Part shown: piece after piece, positions 1 through 15,899 of the stretch | Layout: the number at the start of each line of letters is the position of its first letter | How positions within the stretch are numbered: position 1 is the stretch's first letter | From: Phocoena phocoena | Lineage: Eukaryota; Chordata; Mammalia; Artiodactyla; Phocoenidae | DNA length: 64,000 nucleotides | Direction: 5' to 3' | NCBI RefSeq assembly: GCF_963924675.1 | Contig: NC_089225.1 | Span: 113,369,094-113,433,093, forward strand | Position numbers and translations under genes: made by a program | Notes under the pieces: generated by a model | Told to the model about the DNA's origin: nothing | What the model saw: the letters and a program-made list of their open reading frames with translations, nothing else | Database searches by the model: none

Positions 1-2334
1 CAGAAGTGACTACCCACCTGCCCAGGGCCCCTCCCTGGGCCCTGCCCAGCGGGCTCCCCGCAGGTCTGCATGGACCACGCACTTTGAGTAAGTGACATTT
101 CACTGTCACTGTCACCGAGGGTTGCAAACGGCTGGAAGCTCAAACTATCCAACACAGTGACTCTGGAAGCAAGGCCGACCTTCAGCCCCAGCCCCGCAGG
201 GGCCCCTCTGCTGTCCCCCCGCGGGCGGCCGGCTCCGGGGGCGGGCACGCCCAGCACAGGCCGTCGTCCGCAGCTGGCTGCCCCGGTATCAGCATCATCA
301 AAGGCCGCGGGGCAGAGGGGTGAAGCGCCGTCCAACTTCCTGGCATTAAAAAGATTTTTAAGAGACCTTGATAAAACTAGTGCGTCCTGCTTTTTGATGT
401 GTCTCAGTAAAAGAACATTTTCTTGCTAGAAGTGCAGGAACAGGCCTAGTTGAAAGCCGGGTTCTCTATTGTTATTGTAAAATAACTGGCTCTAAAAATC
501 AAAAGGCTTCAGGATGGTTTGAATATATAAACCAGTTGCCTTCTACTGGTAAAATTTACGGGGGAGATTGCTTTAAACGAAGAGAGGAAAGGTGAAAAGC
601 CGTGGACGCTTTGGGAAGCAAACGGGTATTTGCTGGGGAATACTCATGCGTGTGGCTAACCAGCCGACCGGGAAGGAGAGATGCCACCAGGACCTTGGAT
701 CCAGGACCTGTGACTTAGGTTAAAATGAACACCATCCATGACACACAAAGGTTGTCAGGGGAAAACGGACCCATCCCGGGTGCCCGTCCACTGGAGCCCA
801 CTGCCCACACCCCCGTTGCCAGCCAGCAGCCTGTCCTAGTGGACGGCCAGGGAGCCTGTGAGCTCAGGCCCGTGTCCCCACTTGTCCAGCGCTGACGGCC
901 AGGCTCTCACTGTGGGGCTTGGGCATCAAGAAACTCCTGTGTTCACAGTGCTTGGATCTTGTGGTTGTTTGTTTTTTTAATGCCCCGTCCTCTTTCATCG
1001 TGAGCCCGGGCTGTGGACAGCCATGGGCAGGTGGTCGCACAGGCAGTGCCTCACAGGGAGGCGGGCCTGCGACTCTGGCCGCGGGTCCTACTCTCGGCCT
1101 CCGTGCCAGGGGTCCAGCCCTCCCTGTCCGCCCCTGAGCTCGGCCATCGGCAGTGCTGTTCCAGAAAGCACACACCTGTCCTAGGGCTGGACTTGGCCAC
1201 CCCCACTGGGCACCAGGTAACCCTGACCCTGCTGGGAGAGCGTCCTTGCGCTTTGCGAACTGGAGAAGCCCCGTTTCGTCTGATGGGGTGAGGGAGGTGA
1301 GTCCCAGGGGTGGCACGAGAGCAGGGCTCACAGCTGTCTCTGGGTGTCCCTGCGTGGGCCCGGAGCCCCCCACGAGGCCCTCTGTGTCTGGAGAGCTTGG
1401 GCCCCGGGCACCTCCCTGCTACAGGCTGGGCCGGTGACCCAGGGCCCTTGGCCTGCGCTGCCCGAACACCAGTGGCTTCTCTCCTTGGACCTTCGTGGTG
1501 ACACCACAGCACGCAGCAAGAGAAAGCCATGCCGTGGGCGGCCGGGCGGGAACGTCCCAGCTCCTTTGATGGGGTCAGGAGGTTGGTATGTGACCCCACG
1601 TCCAAAGGCCATGGATGGATTTAAAGTTTCAGGAAGGGCACATTTCTGAAATTCAAGGTGGAACCTACAAATCAGGCCCGTCACGAACTTGAGGTTCCCA
1701 GCAGCAACCCCGGCAGCACCTCGCCCGCCCTGTCCCGTCTCCCCGCGGCTAGGGGGCTTCCTCCACCAGGAGTACCGGTGGGCGTGAGAAGCCCCGGCCG
1801 GACCGCACGGCGCTCTGGGCTGGAATGCTCCCAGTGGCCCGCCCTCCCTCGAACCCTGAGAAGTGCTCCCTCCTGGTCCAGACCCGACCCCCTGAGCCCG
1901 GGACGTCAGGCCACAGCGCCGAGTCCAGCCCTGGGCGTCGCCCAAGGGTCAGAGCAGCAGGAGAGCCACAGTGAATCGGGGCCCCATGCCCCGGCCCCCG
2001 AGATGGCGTGGTGACTCCTCCCCCAGAACTTGCCTTAGAACGCCCCAGTGACCCGACCGTCCACGAGCAGGACACCAGTGAAGGCGTACTCCCCGTACCC
2101 CACACGTGAAGCTGAGCGCCTTTGAAAGACAGATCCTGAACCGTCTTCCCAAGAGAAACGGGTTCTGCCTTTCTGCCCACCTCCTTCTGGCCACAACCAG
2201 ATGGTCTGGTCAGGCGTGTGACAGGCCTCCTAGGTGTGGGTGGCAGAGAGCGCACACACCGCGGGGACAGCTGAGCAGAGCAGCCCTGGCCCTGAGCCGC
2301 GTGGGCCCCGAGCCGCCGTCTCCTGTTCTCCTAC
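1..2334 (-). other. HDAC4 intron, 3' part outside window
   Basis: This is GC-rich intronic sequence downstream of the last exon seen. I looked for the expected next HDAC4 exon (beginning LDPLPEKVL) on the minus strand and did not find it. No repeat could be recognised with confidence. Apparent reading frames on both strands have the biased Pro/Arg/Gly composition of GC-rich non-coding DNA. Confidence 0.8.
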
Positions 2335-2468
2335 CTCGTTTCCCAGCAAAGCAGAGACGCAGGCTTCCGAGGCGTCGCAAATGGCTGTGAGGTCGTGGCC
2401 CCCCTCCAGCGCCAGAACGATCCGGCCGCCAGCCAAGCCCATCAGCTGCTTCGTCAGGTACCCGAAAC
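2335..2468 (-). CDS. HDAC4: HDAC4 exon: class IIa-specific active-site histidine (human residues 952-996)
   Basis: This is the last HDAC4 exon in the window, 134 nt. It completes Cys and encodes [20 protein letters not shown], then [24 protein letters not shown]. The His of EGGHDL corresponds to H976. In class I and yeast enzymes this position is the catalytic Tyr, and its replacement by His in vertebrate class IIa enzymes makes them nearly inactive on acetyl-lysine. The acceptor is CCTTGCAG and the donor GAG/GTAGGA. The exons encoding the remaining 88 residues, including the nuclear export signal, are not found in positions 1-2334 and must lie beyond the left edge. Confidence 0.97.
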
Positions 2469-4114
<1,646 letters not shown>

Positions 4115-5603
4115 TCACCGCCCAGCACCGGGGACGCAGGGCTGCGTGGCTGAGCAGGGGCTCCTTCCACTGCCCCCTGCCCCGCACCAGGCCACACCGC
4201 GGCTACGGACGGCTGACCAAAGACCCACTGCTCGCGGGCCAGGGGGACGTGTTAGGCTAATTAAAAGAAATCTAACACAGAATCTCTAAAGGGAAAACCG
4301 ATGACCAAATTTAAGAGGACTGACCAATAAGAAATCTAAACACAGAGAAGCTCAGCGGTTAAGTCACACTTGGGAAACAAGCAGAAGGGTCTACCTGAAA
4401 AGCGGGGGGAAAACGTCGTTAACACAATGCCCCTGCGCCCCCAGCTCGCAGCCTAATTGTACCGGCTCGTCCTGTAAATCACGCTTTCGCTGACACTGGA
4501 GAGACCCACGGCAAGTCAAGCGCTCGTGTCTGTGCCCTGAGCCGGCTTCACTGCGTCTGGAAAACCATCCCTGACTTCCCGTCTCCTTCCTGCCCCGTGC
4601 GGGTGGGGTGGGCAGATCACGGCGCGCGGCCTGGGTTCCAGGGCAGGCCAAGCAGGGCCACGTGGCTGCCGGCGCTGGCAGCCTCTGCCGACTCGGCCCC
4701 CCATCCCTGGCTGGAGGAGCCTGGGTATCGCACTGCGCGTCGGAAAGCCCTGCCTGCTGCCCTGAGCCACTGCACAGAGGGACTGCCCTCGTCCCGCAGC
4801 TCCCCCGGCACGTGAGCCCAGCTCGTCACCTCTGAGGCCCCCTCCCACCCCAGGTCTTCAGAGGCCTGCGTGGGAGGGCGTCAGCGCACTGGGCACGGCT
4901 GACGGTCCCCCGCCACGTGCTGAACTCCAGAGGGCACCATGGCCACAGGGTGCAGGGCGGCCCGTGAAAGCTCCCATAGGTTCTCGTTCAGCTTTTACTA
5001 AAGGGTGAGACTGCCACTCACGTTGGCAAAGTCAACCCCAGAAGACAACTTTGACCGAAGAAACAAAATGCTCAGAAGACTGAATGTTTCTCCATCCAGG
5101 AACTATTCTGAATGCAGCCCTGTTGAGGAGTTGCTCTGATTTCAGGTGGTGGAAGGGCCGAGAGCCCCAGAGAGCCACACACAGGTGAAGACCCAGCCGT
5201 CCTTCTCTGCAGGATCCGTGGTGCGGAGCCAGGATGCCCCGGCCCGGCTCCAGGGACCATGCACCACCTAGTGCTGGGAGACCCCAGGGGCGCTTCCCAG
5301 GGAACATCTGTCCTGCAATGGGTCAGGTGCTGGGAGAGTCTGCCATGAAGACCCGCACCGACTTCACACCTGGCACTTCGCCCACCAAGAAACCCACCTC
5401 CGGAACTAGGGAGTCACGGACCAGGTGGGCCTTTCGACATCTCCCTGCTTTTATTTTTCTTTCTTCTGAGGCTGCACCCAGTTCAGTTTCCTCCAGAACT
5501 GTCTCTGCACAGCCGATAAAAGCAGCTTCAAAGGACCCAGGCTCTGTGCCTCAGGGACCACACCCCGCTTTGGGGGACCAGGAACACGGCGTGTGACTCT
5601 AGA

Positions 5604-6008
5604 CCAGGGGCTGGAAAGCATTCCTGCCAAGAGCTAGAGAGTATTTCCATCTTTGGGCCACGTGGTCTCAACACCACCCCTGTCACGGGAAAGCAGCCTC
5701 ACATGACGCGTGAGCACATCGCCGTGGCTGTGTTCCAATAAAACTTTACTTAAAACACACATGCTGGGTGGTTGAGAGTCCGCCTGCTGATGCAGGGGAC
5801 GCGGGTTCGTGCCCCGGTCCGGGAAGATCCCACATGCCACGGAGAGGCTGGGCCCGTGAGCCATGGCCACTGAGCCTGCGCGTCCGGAGCCTGTGCTCCG
5901 CAACGGGAGAGGCCACAACAGTGAGAGGCCCGCGTACCGCAAAAAAAAAAAAAAAAACAAAAAACACATGCTGGGACTCGGCCCATGGGCCGCAGTTTGC
6001 CAACCTCA
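5604..6008 (+). mobile_element. Non-autonomous hAT-type DNA element, interrupted by a SINE
   Basis: The outer parts match, from memory, a common mammalian hAT-type element. The left end is CAGGGG-type, with an internal 'gggcca' and 'ctgtgttccaataaaact', and the right end is 'ccgcagtttgccaacc'. A CHR SINE with its own target duplication sits between the two halves at 5769-5963. The element is diverged and has no coding capacity. The exact family name (Charlie or MER group) is uncertain. Confidence 0.55.
5757..5975 (+). mobile_element. CHR-type tRNA-derived SINE, 5'-truncated, with target-site duplication
   Basis: The body runs from the 'gagagtccgcctgctgatgc' region through a tRNA-like B box (GGTTCGTGCCC) and 'cgggaagatcccacatgcc' to 'cccgcgtaccgc' and an A-tail (about 5941-5963). 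The usual first bases (ggcttccctggtggcgcag) are missing. Flanking 12-bp direct repeats ACACATGCTGGG (5757-5768 and 5964-5975) mark the insertion. The family is typical of cetaceans. Confidence 0.88.
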
Positions 6009-6771
6009 CTCCAGACTCCTGCCATTACAACTCTGGTAAAGTTCTACCACGCATGACAACAGCCCCAGCTTTTAATGTTTCTCTGTGCCACTGGGACGCT
6101 GTCACAAACGTTCCCAGAATCTGTAAACACAAAGTAGAGAAGAGCGCTGTCTTTTAAACACAGCATCTGGGTCAGAGCAGGCCTGGAGTACGGGGGCCGG
6201 AAGTGGGGAAGTTCCTGGTCCAGGCAGGGAGGAGGGAGAGAATGCCTCGGAGATCCAGGAAGAACTGCCCTCTTTCATCTCCACGCCCAGCAGATGTGGT
6301 CTGTCTTCCCAAAGGTACAGGCCACCGTCCGCCCGTGAGGACCTGGCGGGGCTCCTCCACAAGGACTTCATCATTCCAGGGAGGTGGTTTTCAATTATTT
6401 TAATGAAGTTCTTGTCACATAAACTTTGTCTTCAGGCCAGAGACCAGTTTCAGCCGTGTCTCGGTATGGATTTTAAAGCCAAGACCGTTTTTCAATGAAA
6501 ACCACAGACATCTCAATGCAGACACCAGCTCATTCACCAAGAGCTTCGGCAGCCGTTTTGAAGCAAGTTCACGTTGGGGGGGGGGGGCTTTAGTTCTCTG
6601 CTTTGAAGTGTCGCTGAGCTATTGCATCTCTAATCCCCCCACAAAATTAAAAAAACAGCCCTGTTAGAATCATCATTAAAGGAAGTTAAAACCAAGAGGG
6701 TCTCTGGTGTCTGCTTGGTGTGTGGCTTCACCGCAAAGCCAGTCATAGCGAATTGTAAAGCACAGTTGATC

Positions 6772-6845
6772 CCATGTGTGGGTGTGTGGTAGGGTGTGTG
6801 GGTGTGTGTGTCCGTGTGTGTGTGCAGGGTGGCAGGTGTGGGTAC
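6772..6845. repeat. GT-rich simple tract
   Basis: Imperfect (GT)n with GGGTGTG interruptions on the plus strand, so CA-rich in the HDAC4 transcript. Confidence 0.85.
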
Positions 6846-9800
6846 ATCGTCAGGCACGAGTGTAGGCAGCTGAGACAGCTGATGAACGTGTACACACATG
6901 CTCACTGCATTTCCCTGATTTGGGACCCTCTAGGTTGTAACCCCAAACGCTTGCTAAAGTAAGAAAATGTGAAATGGTGCTGTATGCCAGGCGTGTGCCG
7001 AGTGGGTCTCCAGCACTGATTTTCAGTGAGCCCTGAGCCCCGACAAATGTCACCTCCCCTCGACGGGACTTGGCCTCCTCGCAGGTGAGAGGAGGGCGGA
7101 CGGCGGCCCTCCTGACAATCCCACCGGCCTGCCTTCTAAACCCTGCAGCATCGTCCCACCCAGGACCCTCGTGCCGGAGGGAAGCTGAAAGTGCACCACC
7201 AGTTACTAGGCTCTGCAGAGGAAATGGGGAACTGGCCTTCCATTTTATTTCTAGAATGACATTTTAAGGAACAGCTTAGCCTGAAAATAATAAGATGTGA
7301 GTATTTGCTGGAGGCCTTCTCTCAAACCACTGCTTTAAGGTGAGTGTGTCCATGGGGTCCTCTGTGGCCTTCTGCAGGGCAACCGAGGGCAGAGAGGGGT
7401 GGGCTGGGAGCTTCCCAGGGTAGCAGACCACTGACTGCCCGCTCACAAGGAGGCGAATGCGCCGATCCCCGAGAGAAGAGGTGGCCGGGTGCAGCCCTCC
7501 AAGTGGGGAAGCGGGGCGGAGAGGCTTGTAGGGACGAGCAGCATGTGTTCCAGAGCCTCTGCGCCCCTGGGGCTCATGCCGGGGGTGGAGCTCAGGTGGG
7601 CAGAGCCGTGCAACCCACATGTGCAGCTGCGGCCCGTCGCCCTCCTGAGGCCTCCTCTGGGCCCGCTCCTGGGGCCTCTGCTCCGGACACCACACTGTAC
7701 CCGCCCCTCTGTCCTTAGCTCGCTGGCCGGGCCACACCTGCGGCCAGGTTGCCACGGGGAAAAGCTGGGCTGGGCGTCCGCTGAGGGGCAGGCTGGGCGA
7801 CGGGGCGGATGTCTCTGACAAGCCAGTTCCTGCTCGAACCAGCCAGGGCCGCTCCGGGAAAGTGGCAGTGCCCGGTAGTGCTATGGGGCACTTACAGCTC
7901 CCAGAATCGTTTCTTCCAAGCCACCCTATAACCTCAGGTGATCAGATTATGGGGCGTACCAACATACCATCTCCAAAACCCACAGTGGAATCTAAATGCA
8001 AGAGCTGATTCAACAGTCTGCTTCAACTTCTAGAAAGAAAGGAGCTTTCGATTCATCCCCCAACCAGGGCCCTGCACAAAAGCCACCACACCTGTGGTCC
8101 GCACGCACTGGGGGCACACAGCCTGGCGTGGCCAGCGGGCCAAGGCGCTGTCTTTGGGGGCTGTGCTCACCCACGCCAGGGCCTCCACCAGAGCTGGGGT
8201 TCAGGCCGGGTCGCTGCCCCTGGGTCCCTGCTGCCCCTCCAAGTGCCCCGGAGGCATGGTCCATACACACTGGCCCCTGGAAGCTTCACCCACACAGGCC
8301 TCCTCCCTCACTGCTGTGCTTTCGGCTGGTCTCGCAGTTAAGCATCCCCAGCCGGGAGAGCGCCCGTGAGCTGGAAGCACCAGGCAGAGGCTACCAGCTG
8401 TGGCGGAACCTGGAATCCAGACCTGGTTTTTACAGGAGGCTGTGGCCTGGGTGGCGCCTGACAACACAGTTGCTATTCTGATCACTGAGAACTTCCTTTT
8501 GCTGTACGTTGTGCAGGTTCTTGCTTTGAGGGCCAGGGCGAGGTCAGGTGTGTTCCCTCTGGGATCTGGGATCTCCACACACCTGCACGGTGGGCGTGGC
8601 CTCTGAGCCTCCCTGCTTTGGGGTCCCCCGCGTCCCTTCAAGACCCCGTCCTCTCCACCAGGACCGCCTGGCGAGTGTCTGGAGCACCTGCTCGTCCAGC
8701 AGCTGAACTCTGCTGCGTGTCAGAATCAGAACCAAGACGGTGATGACGGGAACTCGGCGGCCCCGGCCTGGCCGCCCGTACGGCGATGCCACGGCCTGTC
8801 GGGACAGAGCTGGACCTGGCGGGCAGGCTGAAACCCGTCCACAGTGGACGCCGTCCCCGCTCCTGCCCCTCTAGGCCCGGCCGCCCTTGCCCACGGCCCC
8901 CCTCCCACTCCGGAGCTGCTGCCCCACAGGCCGTGGGTCTCCTCGCACTCGGCTCGCCCCGCCTCCACCTGCTGAGGTGGGGACGCTCCTCCCCCTGTCC
9001 CTGCAGCCTCCTGGAAGGGGGGGTGCATGCCTACTCCAGACCCTAATGCACCCTTGCCCCCTCCCGCCCCTGCGCTCCAGGTCCCTCCCGTCGCCCCCCA
9101 GGAGGCCCCGTGCCTGCCGAGCCTCCCGCCACTGCCAGGCACCATCCTCGGGCCTTCACACAGGTGGCACGGGGGCTCTCAGAGCATGCAGCCCCCCCCC
9201 CGCCACTGCTCCCTTAGTCCTCCAGCACCCCTTCCCTTCGTGTGCCCCGGGAACGAATGCCAGAGGCGGTGAGCCTGCCGAGGGGCCCACGACCCACCCC
9301 AGCCTGAGGAGCGGGTCTCTGCAGGGCCGGGCGGGACCTCGACGGGGGGCGACCCACCAGGCACCTCCTGGGCCTCTCCCGCCGCCCCACGGGGATGCTC
9401 ACCTGCCCGCCTGCACCCCCAGCTCCTGTTCCCCAACCAGGTGCTCGGAAGTGCAGTCTTCGCTATCTCTTCTCTCCACAACCCTTTCGCTCCCGCACCC
9501 AGCACATTCTGTCCCCGCCCCATCCCCCCACAAGGCTGTCCTTCCTGGGTTGCCAGTGGCCGCCCAGCTGCCACACTGGGAACACTTTCCAGCTTTTTGC
9601 GTGAAAATCTGCTAAGGCTGAGCGTCCCGAGCCCCACCTGGAGCCCGCTCCTCCTGGCGTGCCCACCCTCCTCCCACGCCAGTGCCCTGAGACCTCGCTG
9701 GAACCCCCGCCCTACTCCCCGTCCCGGCCAGGTGCCCTCATCGTTCCTGGGCTCGCCTAGACGACCCAGCGTGGTCCCCCCACTCCCGGGACCAAGCCTG

Positions 9801-10290
9801 TCACCGAGCTGCTGCAAGACTGCTGGTGACCGTGCAGGCCAGGCCCTCGAAGGCTCCAGAACCGTCAGGGTCAGACAGGCGGGTTCCACCGTCAGGCCTG
9901 CTCCTGCAGGCACGTCACCCTCCCCGACACCCCATGCCGGCTCTTCCTCCGGGGCCTGGCCAGGAAGCTCCCTGACCTGCGGGCAGGTGTGAGCCCCACT
10001 CCATCATCACATGCTCGCCTCACCTGCTCGGGGCCCTGCCACCCACGAGGACGGTACCACGTGTGCCCCCTTTTATGCAGGTACAGTGACGGCTTGCTGA
10101 ACACGGGATTGCGAAACTCTGAGTTTTTAGCTAATATTTTTTTGCTTCTAAAATCACTGCAGAATGTCCTCAGACAAACTCTCTACATAGGAAAAGACGT
10201 GGATGCCCTTAAAGAGATATAGAATTGCCTCTAGCAGTTTTCGAGTCAATATCTTCATAGCAGTGAGCGCTGGGCCCTCGGGGGCCCTTC

Positions 10291-10318
10291 CTCACGAAGG
10301 AAGATGAAGGTCAAAGGA
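10291..10318. repeat. 28-bp sequence duplicated at 13079-13106 (copy 1)
   Basis: Begins CTCACGAAGGAAGATGAAGG. It is identical over 28 bp to 13079-13106, and the flanks differ. Confidence 0.95.
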
Positions 10319-10334
10319 CCTTTCTGGAACAGAT

Positions 10335-10450
10335 ATGCCATCGTGAATGCAGCCAGTGCCACCAAACTGTACACTTGCACGTGGTTCAAACAATATGTTT
10401 TTTATATATTTTAGCACAACAGAAAAAAAAATGTGAAAAAAACCCAAAAC
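10335..10450 (+). mobile_element. L1 3' tail fragment
   Basis: 'gccaccaaactgtacacttg' followed by a 'ttttatatattttagcacaa' motif and an A-rich tail resembles the terminal part of old L1 3' UTRs. It is short and diverged. Confidence 0.5.
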
Positions 10451-12144
10451 ATACCTTATGGAAGAAACAAAAGAGCCTCGACCTTCGTGCCAGGCTGGAA
10501 AGGTCAGGGTAGGTGAAAGGAACCTGCCCCGCTGCTCAGTTTAAAGGCAACTCTCACTCACTAAGAGATTAAAGCTTCCACTCTCGAATATCCAGCTTCA
10601 CCGCCATCTCTGATAACCTTTATGATATCGCATTTAAACCCAATCTATGACCTAAGAGCACGAACAATCCCAGCTCCATCTCTGCACTGCCGGGCGGCAG
10701 GTAAGTGAGGGGTTAAGAAAAGGGCATCATTATCTCCTGGCCCGGAGGCCTCAGCCCTGCTCAGCAAACTTCAAAGCCGCTGGCCTGGCTGGTTTGAATT
10801 AAGGTTCCCTTTTCTCCTACAAGTCTCCAAGCCCAGGAGAAAGTGCCGCTGCCTCTGGATTTCATTAGGGGCAATTTTCTTATCTCTTCTTCATCTCGGG
10901 CTTGATCTCCTGAAATGCAACGAGGCAGGCGTGGGTCTGAGCACTCGAAAGCATGAAGGCACGCATGGCCTGGGCCCCCAGGGAGCGGGGCAGAAGGAGG
11001 GAAAACGGATCCTGACCCTCCTTCCCCCATCCGATCGATGCCCAGGGAACCATAAATTGTAAACTTCAAAGTGCTACTTTACATTAAAATCAATAAAAAA
11101 AAATCCTGAAACAATTTTCCTTTTCAAAGAGGCTATCTGAGCTTCACAAAGTTCATTTGCTAGGGTGTCATCGTGTACATGCTTGGCAGAAGACTACGAT
11201 GGAATGTCAACAGAGACTCAGAGCGAAAGGTCCATCTCAAAGCTGGCGGGGTGGCGGGGTGCGGGGACCTCGAGGACCCGCCTCGCCTGCCCGCTGGGCC
11301 GGGCGCACACTGAGACAGACCCTGGGGGCCGATCCGGTCGGAACCTGGCCTGAAGGAAGAGAGAACCACCGTTCTTATCGCTTTAATCCACAGTTTAAAG
11401 AAAGCCCCTCCTTCTCTGCCTTCACCAGAATTCAGCGACACTGGGTCCCCCGAGGCCCCAGAGTTCACTCGGGCTCTATCTATGCCTCTTACACGGAGTC
11501 CAGACCCTTTACCTCTAAGGAAGCCCCCTAAGAGGGCCGGTTCTCCTGGGGGAGGTGACAAAGTGCTGGTGGCCGGAGGGCATCTCAGGACAGGCAGTGA
11601 CAACCCCGGCCAGTGATGGTGGGTTCAGATTTCCTGAAGCTGCTACTTAACTGTGTACACGAGCAGCTTGCAGATGTGGTGTCCGTTTGGGGGAGTCCTT
11701 CTCCCCTAAATGAGGGAGGGCAAATGTCAACATTACATTGCATCTGATCAAGAGGAAGAACAAACAAAAAATTAAACCCCTGAGATCAGAGGAAAAAGTG
11801 GTCCAGGTGATGACCGGGGCAGGCCTTCTCAGGAGGTGATGGACTCCTATTTGCACAGACCAGTTTCATCGTCGAGCCGTTATTTCTATGAACTAAGCGG
11901 TTGCGGAAGAGGCCTCGTGTCGGCCGAGCCACCCTTGGGGCCAGGCCTTTGCCTCACCAGACCCGGACACCCACCCGGAGGCCGGGGACCAGGACCCAGT
12001 TTCCAGATGAGGAAAGCAGATGCTGCGAGGGGTCACGTGACCCAGGACCTCTGCTGCCCCCCGCCCCCCAGCACGAGGCAGGGTCCTCGGCCAAACTTTT
12101 ACGGGTGTGTCCTTTGCTGGAATCTCACCCGCCAGACACGACAC

Positions 12145-12265
12145 ACTTGTGCTTACACGCACACGTGCACACGCACCCCCCCCCCCCACACACAACACAG
12201 GCGCACATGTGTCCACACAGAGGCGTGTGCATCACACATACACACGCCACACACGCCTGCACGCA
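12145..12265. repeat. CA-rich simple tract with a C homopolymer
   Basis: Imperfect (CA)n/(CACACG) sequence including a C homopolymer at 12177-12187. Confidence 0.85.
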
Positions 12266-13078
12266 GGACAGGAAGAGCACGTAGTCAAAGCGAAAGGGAG
12301 AAAAGTCCTCTGGAAGCTTCATGGGATTCCGACGCCTGGTGCAGACACGGTGCTTTTAACAAAGACTGAAAGTCTGTCGGCTTCACCACCAGACAGAGCT
12401 CTCCTCCTCCCGAAGGCCCCTGGGACTCACCCTTGGGCAGGTGCTGACCCGCAGGCTACTTGCTCCTCCTCCAGCGGGAGAAGGAGACCTGTGCTCTGAG
12501 CACCCATTTCTGGCCACAGGAATCCCTTCAATCGGCCCAGATCAAAGCAGAAATCACATTTGCTGACAAAGGCAAACACTGTGCTTTACAACATCCCCAG
12601 CAGCCCGAGTCTACCGGCCCAGCGTAACGTGAAGGAACCGGGATGAATGGGGAGTCGTCTCTCGATTTTTATGTCAGTAAAGGAGGGATATTTATTTCTG
12701 TTTCCCATTATCTCACAAAAGGTTTTTTGGAAGAAAAATTAGGAGATTATGAGTCCATTCAGATTCGAGCACCCGCTTTTCATTAACCTAACACTTTCTG
12801 ACACCTTGCCTCGGTCTCCATCACCTTCTTACTGTTAAGACGTGAGACAGATTCCTGTTTTTCATTTAATGCACCAAGACAGGAACACTGCAGACAGAAG
12901 GTGAGAAGACAGACTTGAAGATGCCACCTTTGGCTTAAAGAGCAAACTGGGAGAAGCCCCAGAGCCCGTTCCTCCGAAACACGGAGACAGGAAGGTTGGT
13001 CCCTGCAGGTGCGTGCTCGCGGCGCTGAGGGCCCTGCCCGGGGACCGTGTCGGGGGTGGGGCGGGGGGGCAGGGCTTG

Positions 13079-13106
13079 CTCACGAAGGAAGATGAAGGTC
13101 AAAGGA
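13079..13106. repeat. 28-bp sequence duplicated at 10291-10318 (copy 2)
   Basis: This is the second copy of the same 28 bp in direct orientation. It lies in the intron about 98 nt past the donor of the 13.2 kb exon. Confidence 0.95.
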
Positions 13107-13202
13107 AAACAGTAAACCCCGCAAGAGCTGGAGCCACCGTCGCCGGGGAATTCCCGATTGTTCCCTAAATGCCCCACATGGGGCAGGGAGCCGGGACTCT
13201 TA

Positions 13203-15811
<2,609 letters not shown>

Positions 15812-15899
15812 CCAGTCCACCACGAGGGTCTTGGTCACACTCAACCTCTGCTGGAGAAGCTTGGCTGCGACAGCCACGGAATTGAAGTAGCAGAACCCC
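15812..15899 (-). CDS. HDAC4: HDAC4 exon: active-site channel and zinc-ligand strand (human residues 810-839)
   Basis: This 88-nt exon completes Met and encodes [20 protein letters not shown] followed by VTKTLVVDW. The Phe of GFCYFN (human F812) lines the hydrophobic acetyl-lysine channel. The terminal VDW leads straight into the zinc ligand Asp at the start of the next exon. The acceptor is CCTGCCAG and the donor TGG/GTGAGT. Four conservative changes from human cluster in the VTKTLVV strand. Confidence 0.96.

Noticed and set aside
1..2334. Terminal HDAC4 exons and 3' UTR
   Set aside because: I searched for the expected LDPLPEKV, YWRCLQ and EEPPL coding sequence on the minus strand and found none, so these exons must lie beyond the left edge.
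8887..9913. Long overlapping frames of 242 and 244 codons on opposite strands
   Set aside because: Composition is Pro/Arg/Gly/Ser-biased from GC-rich DNA, with no recognisable domain. They lie wholly within an HDAC4 intron, and such frames occur on both strands throughout the window.
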